Positions 32,386 through 40,459 of a stretch of DNA of 42,793 nucleotides are shown here, one piece after another. Positions within the stretch are counted from its first letter, which is position 1. Every line of letters begins with the position of its first letter. The position numbers were made by a program, and so were the translations under genes. This DNA is from Fimbriimonadaceae bacterium (lineage in GTDB: Bacteria > Armatimonadota > Fimbriimonadia > Fimbriimonadales > Fimbriimonadaceae): positions 1 to 42,793 of the forward strand of contig JAICWL010000021.1 of NCBI GenBank assembly GCA_025934835.1, written 5' to 3'. Under the pieces are notes generated by a model, which saw nothing but the letters and a program-made list of their open reading frames with translations, searched no databases and was not told the origin of the DNA.

Positions 32386-33107
32386 AGCGCCATCGCTTCC
32401 TCGAACACCTGCTCGATTCGGCGCCAATGCCTCGCCGCCGCGCCCTCATTGAAGACCGAGTGGTCCGTTACCGCGAAGCCATGCTTGGCGCCGATGTACT
32501 CTTCCATGGTGAACGTCACGCCGGCCCTCCCGTAGGCCGCGCCGAGAGTCTCGCGCTGCTCTGGCGGGAAGCTTCCGTCAGCTTCGGCCGAACCGACATA
32601 CACGATCCCCTTCACCTTGTCCGCAAGCTTTGGCGGGCTCAGTGGATCGTCGGTCGCCAGGCCGCCGCCATGGAACGAGGTCCCGGCCCGCACCCGGTCG
32701 GGAAACACGCCCGCTGCGCTGAGCGCGAACTTGCCCCCCATGCAGTACCCCACCGTCCCGACACGCGTCGCATCCGCCTTGTCCTCGGCGTCCAGGCATT
32801 CCAGGAACGAGCCCATGTCTTTCATCACGCCGCGCAAATCGACCTTGCCGATCAGTTCCATGATCCTGTCTCGCCCGAGGTCGGTGCCGTAATTCTGAAT
32901 CGGCTCCGACCGGTAATACAGATTCGGCAAGAGCACACAGTAGCCGGCCGAGGCGAGCCTGGCAGCCATATCACACAGTGCCGGCCGCACTCCATATGCG
33001 TCCATGAAAATGACTGCCGAGGGCCATGGCCCGACTCCGTCGGGAGTCATCATCCAAGCTTCTGCGGTGCCGTCCGCAGTTTTAATATCCACCTTATTGC
33101 GTTGCAT
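32382..33107 (-). CDS. Dienelactone hydrolase family protein
   Basis: The 241-residue product is an alpha/beta hydrolase with the cysteine nucleophile of dienelactone hydrolases in GYCMGG (C122), an acid in SAEADGSFP (D177), and histidine in KHGFAV (H209). The N-terminus (VDIKTADGTAEAWMMTPDG, then AVIFMDAYGVRPALCDMAARLASAGYCVLLPNLYYR) is standard for the family. It is cytosolic. The natural substrate may be a lactone or ester; the family name does not prove chlorocatechol breakdown, and no other genes of that pathway are nearby. It is the first gene of a two-gene unit with the 2-hydroxyacid dehydrogenase and is divergent from the molybdopterin oxidoreductase. Confidence 0.92.
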   Translation of the reverse strand: MQRNKVDIKTADGTAEAWMMTPDGVGPWPSAVIFMDAYGVRPALCDMAARLASAGYCVLLPNLYYRSEPIQNYGTDLGRDRIMELIGKVDLRGVMKDMGSFLECLDAEDKADATRVGTVGYCMGGKFALSAAGVFPDRVRAGTSFHGGGLATDDPLSPPKLADKVKGIVYVGSAEADGSFPPEQRETLGAAYGRAGVTFTMEEYIGAKHGFAVTDHSVFNEGAAARHWRRIEQVFEEAMAL

Positions 33108-33210
33108 AATCCGTTTCGGTCAGGACGGAGCCCGTGGTTGCCTCCCTCAGCGATATTAGCCTACCAACGCCGCAAACGAGTCTAGACTGAACGAGAGAGG
33201 ACCAATTCGG

Positions 33211-35448
33211 ATGGACGGACGAAGAGAAGGCGGGGGCTGGCAGGCGATAGGCTACACAGTCCGAAAGGCGTTTCAGGTTGGGCCGATACGACTTTGGAAG
33301 GCCATGCGCTCGAATAATGCCTGCAAGACCTGCGCGGTGGGGATGGGCGGCCAATCAGGCGGCATGAGAAACGAGGCCGGGCGCTTTCCGGAGGTTTGCA
33401 AGAAGTCGGTCCAAGCGATGGCAGCCGACATGCAAGGCAAGATCGCCCCAGAATTCTTCGAGGCGTATTCGCTTTCGCAGCTTCGGAACCTTTCTCCTCG
33501 CGAACTGGAAGCTTGCGGACGACTGGCGTACCCTCTCATCGCCGGACCAGGGGACACGCATTTTCGAGTCGCCTCTTGGGACGAAGCTATCTCTGCGGCA
33601 TCGCATGCCATGGGTGCTGCAAAGCCGGAAAGAAGCTCTTACTACTCCAGCGGCCGCAGTTCGAACGAAGCGGGGTTCCTGCTGCAGCTCATCGCCAGGC
33701 TTCAGGGCACCAACCACGTCAGCAACTGCTCGTACTACTGCCACCAGGCGAGCGCGGTGGGGCTTTCGGCTTCGCTCGGCGCTGCCACGGCCACCATCGA
33801 GCTGGACGATCTCGAGTCCTGCGACGCCATCATCCTCATCGGCGGGAATCCCGCAAGCAACCATCCCAGGCTGATGACCCAGCTCGTGAAGCTGCGCGAG
33901 CGCGGTGGCACGGTAATCGTGGTCAATCCTGCTCGAGAAGGCGGTCTCGAGCGCTTCCGCGTTCCCTCGAATGTTCGAAGCCTGCTCTTCGGATCGGACG
34001 TTGCTTCGCTATATGTTCAACCGCGCATCGGCGGCGACATCGCCCTGTTCGCCGGAATGGCCAAGCGCCTCATCGATAGGGGAGCGATCCACGGAGCGTT
34101 CATTCAGGAGCACACCGAGGGGTTCTCCGCCCTGAAATCCTACGTCGAATCGCTTTCCTGGGACGAGATCGTGGCTTGCAGTGGAGTGTCGAGGCAGGTC
34201 GTCGAACAAGTGGCGGACGCATACGCTCGCTCGGAGCACGCTGTGCTCGCCTGGACTATGGGCATCACTCACCATTTGCATGGCGTCGAGAACGTGCAGT
34301 GGATCGTGAACCTTGCCTTGCTACGCGGCATGGTGGGCAAGAAAGGCGCCGGGCTGCTGCCCATCCGCGGCCACAGCAACGTGCAGGGCATCGGGTCGGT
34401 CGGCGTATCGCCGGCGATCAAGGAGGCCGCGCTCGCCGGGCTGAAGTCGCTCGGCATCGTGCCGCCGGCATTCAGCGGATACGACACCCTGGCGGCGTTG
34501 GAAGCGGCCGCTCGCGGTGAGATGGACTTCGCGCTTTGCCTCGGCGGCAACTTGTTCGGCGCAAGCCCGGACAGCGGCTTCGTAACCGGCGCGCTCGGAC
34601 AAGTGGGCACGATCGCGTATCTCAACACTTCGCTGAACACCGGGCACGTGCATGGAATGGGCAAAACGACTGTCGTTTTTCCGGTCCTGGCGCGCGACGA
34701 GGAGCCGCAGCCGACGACCCAGGAGTCGATGTTCAATTACGTCCGTCTAAGCGACGGCGGCAAACCTCGGTTCGATGGCGCGAGAAGCGAGGTGGATGTG
34801 CTCTGCGCCATATCGGAGCAGGCTCTACCCGAGCAACGATCAATTGATTGGAAACTGTTGCGCGCACACGATGGAATCCGCTCTCTGATCGCGAAGCTCG
34901 TGCCGAACTTGGCGGAAATCGAACGCATCGCACAGACCAGGAAGGAGTTTCAAATCCCTGGAAGGGTCCTGCACGAGCCGAACTTCGCCACGCCATCCGG
35001 CAAGGCCGCCTTTGCCGCGACACCTATTCCGCCGCCGCCGGCGATGGGCGAGGACGAGCTGCTGCTCATGACGGTGCGCTCGGAAGGGCAATTCAACACC
35101 GTGGTGTTCGAGGAACTGGACATTTACCGGGGCCAAGACCGGCGAGATGTCGTGTTGATGAATCCGGCGGACATGACTCGCCTCGGCCTATCGCCGGACC
35201 AGCCTGTAGCTGCGTATAACGACTTCGGCGAGGTTGCCTGCTTGGCTAGGCCATACGACATCGCCCAGGGTTGTACCCTGATGTACTACCCGGAGGCGAA
35301 CTGCCTCGTCGGACGCGAGGCCGACCCGCGCTCGAAGACACCGGCGTTCAAGGCCGCCAAAATCCGAGTGCGGGTCGGTGGGCCGCTCCGCGATGCGCCG
35401 CGAACCAGCGGCGAAGCCGCAACGCGAGCCAACATGAACGCTTGTTAG
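33211..35448 (+). CDS. FdhF/YdeP family molybdopterin oxidoreductase
   Basis: The 745-residue product belongs to the molybdopterin oxidoreductase superfamily in its YdeP branch. A short N-terminal KAMRSNNACKTCAVGMGGQSGGMRNE carries C38 and C41 only, in place of the four-cysteine Fe-S motif of formate dehydrogenases. MGD-binding segments include SSYYSSGRSSNEAGFLLQLIARLQGTNHVSNCSYYCHQAS, ILIGGNPASNHPRL, LLPIRGHSNVQGIGSVGVSP and LCLGGNLFGASPDS. The C-terminal dinucleotide-binding domain has LMTVRSEGQFNTVVFEELDIYRGQDRR. YdeP is linked to acid resistance in E. coli, but the physiological substrate of the family is uncertain. No fdhD or other Mo-enzyme partner is adjacent. AGAGAGGA precedes the ATG, and its stop overlaps the convergent unknown gene by four bases. 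Confidence 0.93.
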   Translation: MDGRREGGGWQAIGYTVRKAFQVGPIRLWKAMRSNNACKTCAVGMGGQSGGMRNEAGRFPEVCKKSVQAMAADMQGKIAPEFFEAYSLSQLRNLSPRELEACGRLAYPLIAGPGDTHFRVASWDEAISAASHAMGAAKPERSSYYSSGRSSNEAGFLLQLIARLQGTNHVSNCSYYCHQASAVGLSASLGAATATIELDDLESCDAIILIGGNPASNHPRLMTQLVKLRERGGTVIVVNPAREGGLERFRVPSNVRSLLFGSDVASLYVQPRIGGDIALFAGMAKRLIDRGAIHGAFIQEHTEGFSALKSYVESLSWDEIVACSGVSRQVVEQVADAYARSEHAVLAWTMGITHHLHGVENVQWIVNLALLRGMVGKKGAGLLPIRGHSNVQGIGSVGVSPAIKEAALAGLKSLGIVPPAFSGYDTLAALEAAARGEMDFALCLGGNLFGASPDSGFVTGALGQVGTIAYLNTSLNTGHVHGMGKTTVVFPVLARDEEPQPTTQESMFNYVRLSDGGKPRFDGARSEVDVLCAISEQALPEQRSIDWKLLRAHDGIRSLIAKLVPNLAEIERIAQTRKEFQIPGRVLHEPNFATPSGKAAFAATPIPPPPAMGEDELLLMTVRSEGQFNTVVFEELDIYRGQDRRDVVLMNPADMTRLGLSPDQPVAAYNDFGEVACLARPYDIAQGCTLMYYPEANCLVGREADPRSKTPAFKAAKIRVRVGGPLRDAPRTSGEAATRANMNAC

Positions 35449-36365
35449 CTAGTCGAGCAGTACAGCTTGCCGGTAATGTCTCCGAGCACGAGGTTGGTGC
35501 CATCGTTGACCAGAGACTGGATGTAGCATGTGTAGCAGTTCTGACTCACGCTCAGCCCTTCGTGAGTTATGGTCACCAGGTTATCGTACGAGTCCCCTGA
35601 AGACGAAGGGTCCAGGTAAGGAACGCTGGGAGGTTGCGGATTAGGAACTGAAGGAACGCTCGTCATCCCGCCTTCGATAACCGAATTGTATGTGTACTGA
35701 TATGCCTTCTGACCCGATAGCCAGTTTGCCCACCACACCCGACTGCCGAGCATGTCCACGATGAATCGCGCCCGTTCGTCCTGACTGACCGGCGCCGGTT
35801 TTCCTCTGTCGGTCACGAGGTCCACGTGGCACGTCGCGTCGAACGAGAATTCGCCGGTCTTGAAGCTCAATGAAGGTGTAGTGAAGTCCGACGAGTATGC
35901 AGGCGCCCTGTCGTGAGCCAACGCTGCCACCGGGGGAACGTAGGTGATGATCATCAGCGCCGTATCCGGCGCGTACTCTACGAAGAACAATCCGTCCGTC
36001 ACCATGGGGGCATCCTGAGCCTCGGTCAATAAGGTCCGGATCGAGTTTTGAGTCAAGGGTTTTCCCTTTGGCACCCAATGATCCGTGTCCAAGCGCGGAT
36101 ATTGGTCCCGAAACTGATTGACGAACGTCTCCCATACCCGTCTGTTTCGTATCAGCGGGACGATGCGAGCCACGATCGGGTCGTGAGGATTCATCGGCAC
36201 GTGCGGTTTTATCGACCATTGCTTGGCTAGGTCCGATAGATAGTGCTGGGGCTTCGCCAAAAGGCCAACCAGATTGTCCCAATTCGGATCGGTCACGAGT
36301 AACGAGTGCTCGGGGTGCCCCTCGTAATCCAGCGGAATGACAGAAAGATATCGGGGATTCGGCAT
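35445..36365 (-). CDS. Hypothetical protein, unrecognised
   Basis: This 306-residue product is not one I recognise. It has no signal peptide or membrane segment. The first half is mixed alpha/beta in composition (NWDNLVGLLAKPQHYLSDLAKQW, then IVPLIRNRRVWETFVNQFRDQYP). The middle has hydrophobic strands (GLFFVEYAPDTALMIITYVP), followed by a Pro/Ser-rich linker (VPSVPNPQPPSVPYLDPSSSG) and a C-terminal tail with three cysteines (NCYTC... and LYCSTS), a possible metal or disulphide site. GGAGGA stands well placed before the ATG, so the gene is likely real. Two 60-base lines at its 3' end average about 54% G/C by hand count, somewhat lower than its neighbours. It follows the cyclase-STAND gene on the same strand after 27 bases and may be its partner. 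Confidence 0.7.
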   Translation of the reverse strand: MPNPRYLSVIPLDYEGHPEHSLLVTDPNWDNLVGLLAKPQHYLSDLAKQWSIKPHVPMNPHDPIVARIVPLIRNRRVWETFVNQFRDQYPRLDTDHWVPKGKPLTQNSIRTLLTEAQDAPMVTDGLFFVEYAPDTALMIITYVPPVAALAHDRAPAYSSDFTTPSLSFKTGEFSFDATCHVDLVTDRGKPAPVSQDERARFIVDMLGSRVWWANWLSGQKAYQYTYNSVIEGGMTSVPSVPNPQPPSVPYLDPSSSGDSYDNLVTITHEGLSVSQNCYTCYIQSLVNDGTNLVLGDITGKLYCSTS

Positions 36366-36392
36366 CGCGTGTCCTCCTTCGGCGCCTGCTCG

Positions 36393-38978
36393 CTATCCAT
36401 TATAATCCATCGGTTGAAAAAACATTGCATTATCGCCCTTAGCTGGCTGGCGCTTGCGCGACCGGACGCCGAGGTTCGCCGCGTTGGCCTGCACGAACTT
36501 TCGCCAGTCGATTTCCGCGATCCCCTGGCGAGCGGCTTTCAGATATGCGGCGCGAGATCCCTCCGAGAACGACCCGAGCCTCGCCTTGAGCGACGACGCA
36601 ACGAGCGAAGGCAGCGGCTTTGGCAGACGCTGGAGCATCGCCAAAAACAGGGCCTCGTTCTCGTCATCCTTCGCCAGCCCTGCGTGGTCGGATAGCCGAA
36701 GCAGGATTCGGGCGGCCGAATGCGGGTAATTCGCCTCCGCTGCGATAAGTAGCGCACTCCACCATTGCTCGCGGGCAGCTTCGTCTTCGCCGACAGACGC
36801 CGAGATGTCCGCGGCCCGGCCGTAAACGTAGATCAACCGGTGGTGCGGGCGGCATTTCCTCGCCGTGGCGATCGCCTCACGCGCCAAGCGGCTCGCCGAG
36901 ACGTTGTCGCCGTCGAGGAGCGCCAACTCGGCGTGAAGCACCTTGCCCGAAGCGAGAATCGGCCCATGCACCGAAGCCTTTAGCGGGAGTGCGTCGTACC
37001 TCAGAAGCGCGTCGCGCGCGATATCCAGTCGCCCGCTGGCGAAGGCCAAGTCGCAGATGTCCGTAAGCGAATCTGCCTCACGTTCCATATCGCCGAGCGT
37101 CCTGCACAGCTCGCTGCGCCGCGCCCACAGGGCGAGCGCCTCATCTGTGCGGCCCTTGCGCCGGGCCAGAATGCCCTGCAGCCCCGCGAGCTCGATTCCG
37201 AGCTCTGCATCATCGATGCCGCCGGCGGCGATGACAAGATCGTCAAAGCTGCTCTGCATGCCCGCCTCGGCAAATGGCCTTGCCAGGCAGCGCGCCTGTC
37301 TGAGCGCCAACTCGTGGTCGTCTTGCTCCCTGGCGTAGCGCATCGCCTCTCGCAGGTTGCCCATTTCGAGCCATAGCGTGGCGTTGCCTACGCGCCAATG
37401 GCCCTCGTCCGCCTCTTCGCGCAGACGCTCCGCGACGGAGGTGTAATGGGCCGCGTGCCGGGCTCGAAGCTCGCGGAGTTCTTTCCCGCCCCGCTGCTCC
37501 AGGAGGTGCTCGCGGACGGTATCCAAGATCCGGTACCGGGTGCGCCGTCCCGAGGCTTCACATACGAGAAGCGAGTTCTCTCGGAGCGTGGCGATTCCGT
37601 CGAATACGTCCGGCGTATCGAGCAGGGCGACTGCATCGTCCAGGAAGAACCCCCGGAACACCGACAGTTCGGTTAGCATGGTTTGCTCCGCGGGACTTAG
37701 CAAGTCGAAGGAGTCCGCGATGACTCGGTTCAAGTCCTGGTGTCGGTCGTTCTCGCCGATAGGAGGACGGCGAAGAACCCCAAGCCTCCGAGATTCGACT
37801 TGCGCGAGAAGGTCCCCGGCCGTAAGGTGCCTCAGTCGGCTGGCGGCGAGCACGATTGCGAGCGGAACGCAGTCGAGTAGCGCCACGATCCGGGTGACGA
37901 TAGAATGCTCGGGCCTCTTGCCCCTAGAGCTTCTCGTAACGTGCGCCGCTGATTCGTAGAAGAGCTCACACGCGTCCGCAAGGTTCGCCATCGGTCCGAG
38001 CGCCAGCTCGAACTCCCTCGGAAGGCCGAGCACGGCCCTGCTGGTGACGAGGAACTTCGCCTTGCGCGAGAGGCGAACGAGATCATCGATCAGCGCGCGA
38101 TGCCGGACGAGTGATTCGAAGCAATCCAAGACCAGCAGAAGCTGTCTATCGTCGATGACCGCCGCCAAGTCGGTCGCCGAGCGGGGCTCGGCATCGGGCT
38201 CAACGGCCGCCCAAATCGCTGAGAGCAGGGCATCGGCATCTTCGAGCCCTTCGCATGGAACCAGAGTCACGCCGTCCACAAATTCGTCGGCAACGTCTTG
38301 GGCGACTTGCTTGGCCAGGGTTGTTTTCCCCATGCCTCCCAGGCCCGTCACTGTAACGAGGCGTGTCTCGGAGTCGCGCAAGAGCCGCAGGAGCTCGGCT
38401 CGTTCCTGTGCGCGACCGATAAAGGGTCGGTCGCTCTCCGCGATGGCGCTCCGCGCTAGCCGCCGACTCGGCTCGGCTCCGGGCAGAAGCTGATACACCG
38501 CCTGCGCCGGAATCCCCTTGAGCTCCTTCGGCCCGAGCGGTCGGAACCCAAAATGGTCGAGCGTGAGCTCGAATGTGGCGGCGCCCACTAATATTTCACC
38601 GCCCTTGCAGATTCCGCAAATGCGGCTGCAGCGGTTGAGGACGCGGTCTAGGTAGTCGTCGCCTACGGGCGTCGCCTCGCCGGTAAGCAGCGCGACCCGG
38701 ATCGAGCTCGGCCCCAGCCCCGGGATCCGATCGATCGATTCGAGAATCGCTAGCGCGCACCGCACAGCCTTGGGCGCCGATTCGAAAGCTGCCCATGCGG
38801 CGTCGCCGACGGTCTTGAATACCCTGCCGTCGTTTTCGGCCACCAGCTCGCGGATCAGCTCGAAATGCGCGAGTACGCTCGACCGGGCGGACGCTTCGTC
38901 CCTTTCGAACATTGCGCTGAACTGCACGATGTCCGTCACAAGAAAAGTGACTGTCCCGGAGGGAAGGGTGGAAAGCAT
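36393..38978 (-). CDS. Class III adenylate/guanylate cyclase-STAND ATPase-TPR fusion regulator
   Basis: The 861-residue product fuses three modules. The N-terminal cyclase domain (about residues 5-165) begins LPSGTVTFLVTDIVQF, with metal-binding aspartates D16 and D59 (KTVGDAAWAAF). Its VALLTGEATPVGDDYLDRVLNRCSRICG keeps the N and R expected to act in catalysis. Next is an NB-ARC-like STAND NTPase with Walker A GLGGMGKTTLAKQ and Walker B LLLVLDCFE, and a winged-helix region (LSPAEQTMLTELSVFRGFF). The C-terminal 350 residues are helical TPR-like repeats. Such proteins couple ligand sensing by TPRs to cyclic-nucleotide output or transcription-like signalling. The usual DIEGST metal loop is DIVQFS here, which may tune activity. 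No membrane segment is present. The unknown gene at 35445-36365 follows closely on the same strand. Confidence 0.9.
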   Translation of the reverse strand: MLSTLPSGTVTFLVTDIVQFSAMFERDEASARSSVLAHFELIRELVAENDGRVFKTVGDAAWAAFESAPKAVRCALAILESIDRIPGLGPSSIRVALLTGEATPVGDDYLDRVLNRCSRICGICKGGEILVGAATFELTLDHFGFRPLGPKELKGIPAQAVYQLLPGAEPSRRLARSAIAESDRPFIGRAQERAELLRLLRDSETRLVTVTGLGGMGKTTLAKQVAQDVADEFVDGVTLVPCEGLEDADALLSAIWAAVEPDAEPRSATDLAAVIDDRQLLLVLDCFESLVRHRALIDDLVRLSRKAKFLVTSRAVLGLPREFELALGPMANLADACELFYESAAHVTRSSRGKRPEHSIVTRIVALLDCVPLAIVLAASRLRHLTAGDLLAQVESRRLGVLRRPPIGENDRHQDLNRVIADSFDLLSPAEQTMLTELSVFRGFFLDDAVALLDTPDVFDGIATLRENSLLVCEASGRRTRYRILDTVREHLLEQRGGKELRELRARHAAHYTSVAERLREEADEGHWRVGNATLWLEMGNLREAMRYAREQDDHELALRQARCLARPFAEAGMQSSFDDLVIAAGGIDDAELGIELAGLQGILARRKGRTDEALALWARRSELCRTLGDMEREADSLTDICDLAFASGRLDIARDALLRYDALPLKASVHGPILASGKVLHAELALLDGDNVSASRLAREAIATARKCRPHHRLIYVYGRAADISASVGEDEAAREQWWSALLIAAEANYPHSAARILLRLSDHAGLAKDDENEALFLAMLQRLPKPLPSLVASSLKARLGSFSEGSRAAYLKAARQGIAEIDWRKFVQANAANLGVRSRKRQPAKGDNAMFFQPMDYNG

Positions 38979-39031
38979 GGCGCGTGCCTATGCCATGTTA
39001 TCGCAGCTTGCTTCAGTTACAAAGTGTCGGG

Positions 39032-39730
39032 TCAGTTTCTGCTGCTAAGAAACGGCGGAAATCCCGCTTCGTCAGGTGTCACCACCGAATCGAACAGCCG
39101 CAGGTCGGCAAGCAGCCCGTTGAATGGCTGATTATGCGGCCCGTGGTCGTTCTGCACGTTGCCGATGCCGATGCCCGGAGAAAATCTCGGGTCCAGGCCC
39201 ACGAACGGCCGAGCCGAAGTGTGGGCACAGGCGACCTTTTCGCCGTTTTCCCAGAGCGCAAGCTCGCCCGTCCGGTCGTCCATGCTGCCCACGACGTGAG
39301 TCCATCGGTCGAGGGGAAGCTCGGCCTGCACGCCCATCGCACGACCGTCTTCGCTTGACACGGCGAAGTTGATAGTTCCATCGCTCGTGATAACGAGGAA
39401 GTAGGGATCCAGCCCGGTCCGGTCATCGCCTCGAAACATGATCTCCGCTTGCGGGCTGACGCTCCCATAGTTTCGAGGGAACAGCCACACCGATACGCTG
39501 AGCGAGCCGCCGAGCCTAAGCCTTGGGTCGTCCCCGAATAGGATGCCCGGCTTGGCGCCGGAGAAATTGTACGCGTACCCACCCGCGAACTTGACCTTGG
39601 ATACGCCGGGATTGACCCGGGCGTCCGCCTTCTGCCCGTTGATGAGAATCTCGCCGGCGGTGTTGAGCCAGAGGACCGGCCGCACCTGCTGATGCCGAAT
39701 AGTCGAAGCGACAAAAAGTGGAAGCAGCAT
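39032..39730 (-). CDS. Secreted LamG / concanavalin A-like domain protein
   Basis: The 232-residue product has a short, weak signal-like start (MLLPLFVAST) and then one LamG jelly-roll: YAYNFSGAKPGILFGDDPRLRLGGSLSVSVWLFPRN, ISSDG-type strands (VITSDGTINFAVSSEDG), LPLDRWTHVVGSMDDRTGELALWENGEKVA, and the closing FNGLLADLRLFDSVVTPDEA. LamG domains bind glycans or proteins outside the cell. No anchor or enzyme domain is present. GAGAGGA stands five bases before the ATG. It lies 45 bases downstream of the thioester-type gene on the same strand, so the two are probably co-transcribed and may work together at the surface. Confidence 0.82.
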   Translation of the reverse strand: MLLPLFVASTIRHQQVRPVLWLNTAGEILINGQKADARVNPGVSKVKFAGGYAYNFSGAKPGILFGDDPRLRLGGSLSVSVWLFPRNYGSVSPQAEIMFRGDDRTGLDPYFLVITSDGTINFAVSSEDGRAMGVQAELPLDRWTHVVGSMDDRTGELALWENGEKVACAHTSARPFVGLDPRFSPGIGIGNVQNDHGPHNQPFNGLLADLRLFDSVVTPDEAGFPPFLSSRN

Positions 39731-39775
39731 AGAATCCTCTCTTCGGGTTCGAGACGAACCACCATGGAGAGGGTT

Positions 39776-40315
39776 TCAGTTTGTCGTCGAGATTTGGCCC
39801 TGGCCGCCGTCGTCTCCGGTTTGGAGATAGACGCCCTGCCCTTCGTCGCCTATCGCGAGGTAGTACTGGTCGGCGAATGCCATCGCAGCCGGCGTGCCTT
39901 GCGCCTGAAAGCGGCCATGCCCGAAGTCCGCCACGGGGCCGCCATCCTCTATGGCCTCCCAAACGGCCAGTTGAAGACCCGCGCATTGCGCCGGAGATCT
40001 CGCTTCGTTGAAGTAGCGCGCCACGATGCGGCCCGCTTTCGCGTAGTTGCTGCCGAGAACCGAGGTTCTCCACGAGCGCACCCGGTAAACCTGACCGTCC
40101 GACACCGGCGACCGCACGGCAGCGCAAACCGAATACCACGTGCGCCATCCGTCCGTGAACCCCATCTTCCCCGCCGCCGTGTGCTTAACTTCCGAGCCGT
40201 CGATGCATACCGTGACGTTCTGGCCGCTCGCGAACCCGACGTACTTGATCGGGTGAGCTTGCCACGAGGCGACCGCTTGAGACGCCATGAAGATAGCGAA
40301 GCACAATTGGACCAT
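39776..40315 (-). CDS. Putative secreted thioester (Cys-Gln, TQXA-like) domain protein
   Basis: The 179-residue product has a plausible signal peptide (MVQLCFAIFMASQAVASWQA). It then shows the two signatures of internal-thioester domains: a cysteine in VTVCIDG (C37) and, 78 residues on, a glutamine in CAGLQLAVWEAIEDG (Q115), like the TQxAIW box. NYAKAGRIVARYFNEA before it and GRFQAQG...AMAFADQYYLAI after it resemble thioester or PEP-CTERM-associated surface domains seen in Planctomycetes and cyanobacteria. If the thioester forms, the protein could bond covalently to surface amines. No sortase or PEP-CTERM tail is visible, so its retention is unexplained. AGGTG precedes the ATG. The LamG gene follows. 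The assignment is by motif only. Confidence 0.55.
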   Translation of the reverse strand: MVQLCFAIFMASQAVASWQAHPIKYVGFASGQNVTVCIDGSEVKHTAAGKMGFTDGWRTWYSVCAAVRSPVSDGQVYRVRSWRTSVLGSNYAKAGRIVARYFNEARSPAQCAGLQLAVWEAIEDGGPVADFGHGRFQAQGTPAAMAFADQYYLAIGDEGQGVYLQTGDDGGQGQISTTN

Positions 40316-40401
40316 GCTGACACCTGTAACGAACCGTTAGAAACTGTACGCGGCAAACAGCCGCAATGTCGCCAAAGCTCGCAGAATCGCTCAAAAGAGA
40401 C

Positions 40402-40453
40402 CCTCTCGTGCGTAAGCCATACTATCTAACATGAGCCCAGGTTTCACGAGAGG
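40402..40453 (+). promoter_or_regulatory. 9-bp inverted repeat overlapping the glnS Shine-Dalgarno
   Basis: CCTCTCGTG (40402-40410) and CACGAGAGG (40445-40453) are perfect complements separated by 34 bases. The right arm covers the first bases of AGGAGG (40451-40456), the ribosome-binding site of glnS. It could sequester that site in mRNA or act as a DNA operator around a TACTAT -10-like sequence in the loop. Confidence 0.35.
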
Positions 40454-40459
40454 AGGCCG

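Noticed and set aside
31516-33185. Two long + strand frames opposite the dehydrogenase and hydrolase genes
   Set aside because: They lie antisense to two genes with complete catalytic motifs and show no motif of their own.
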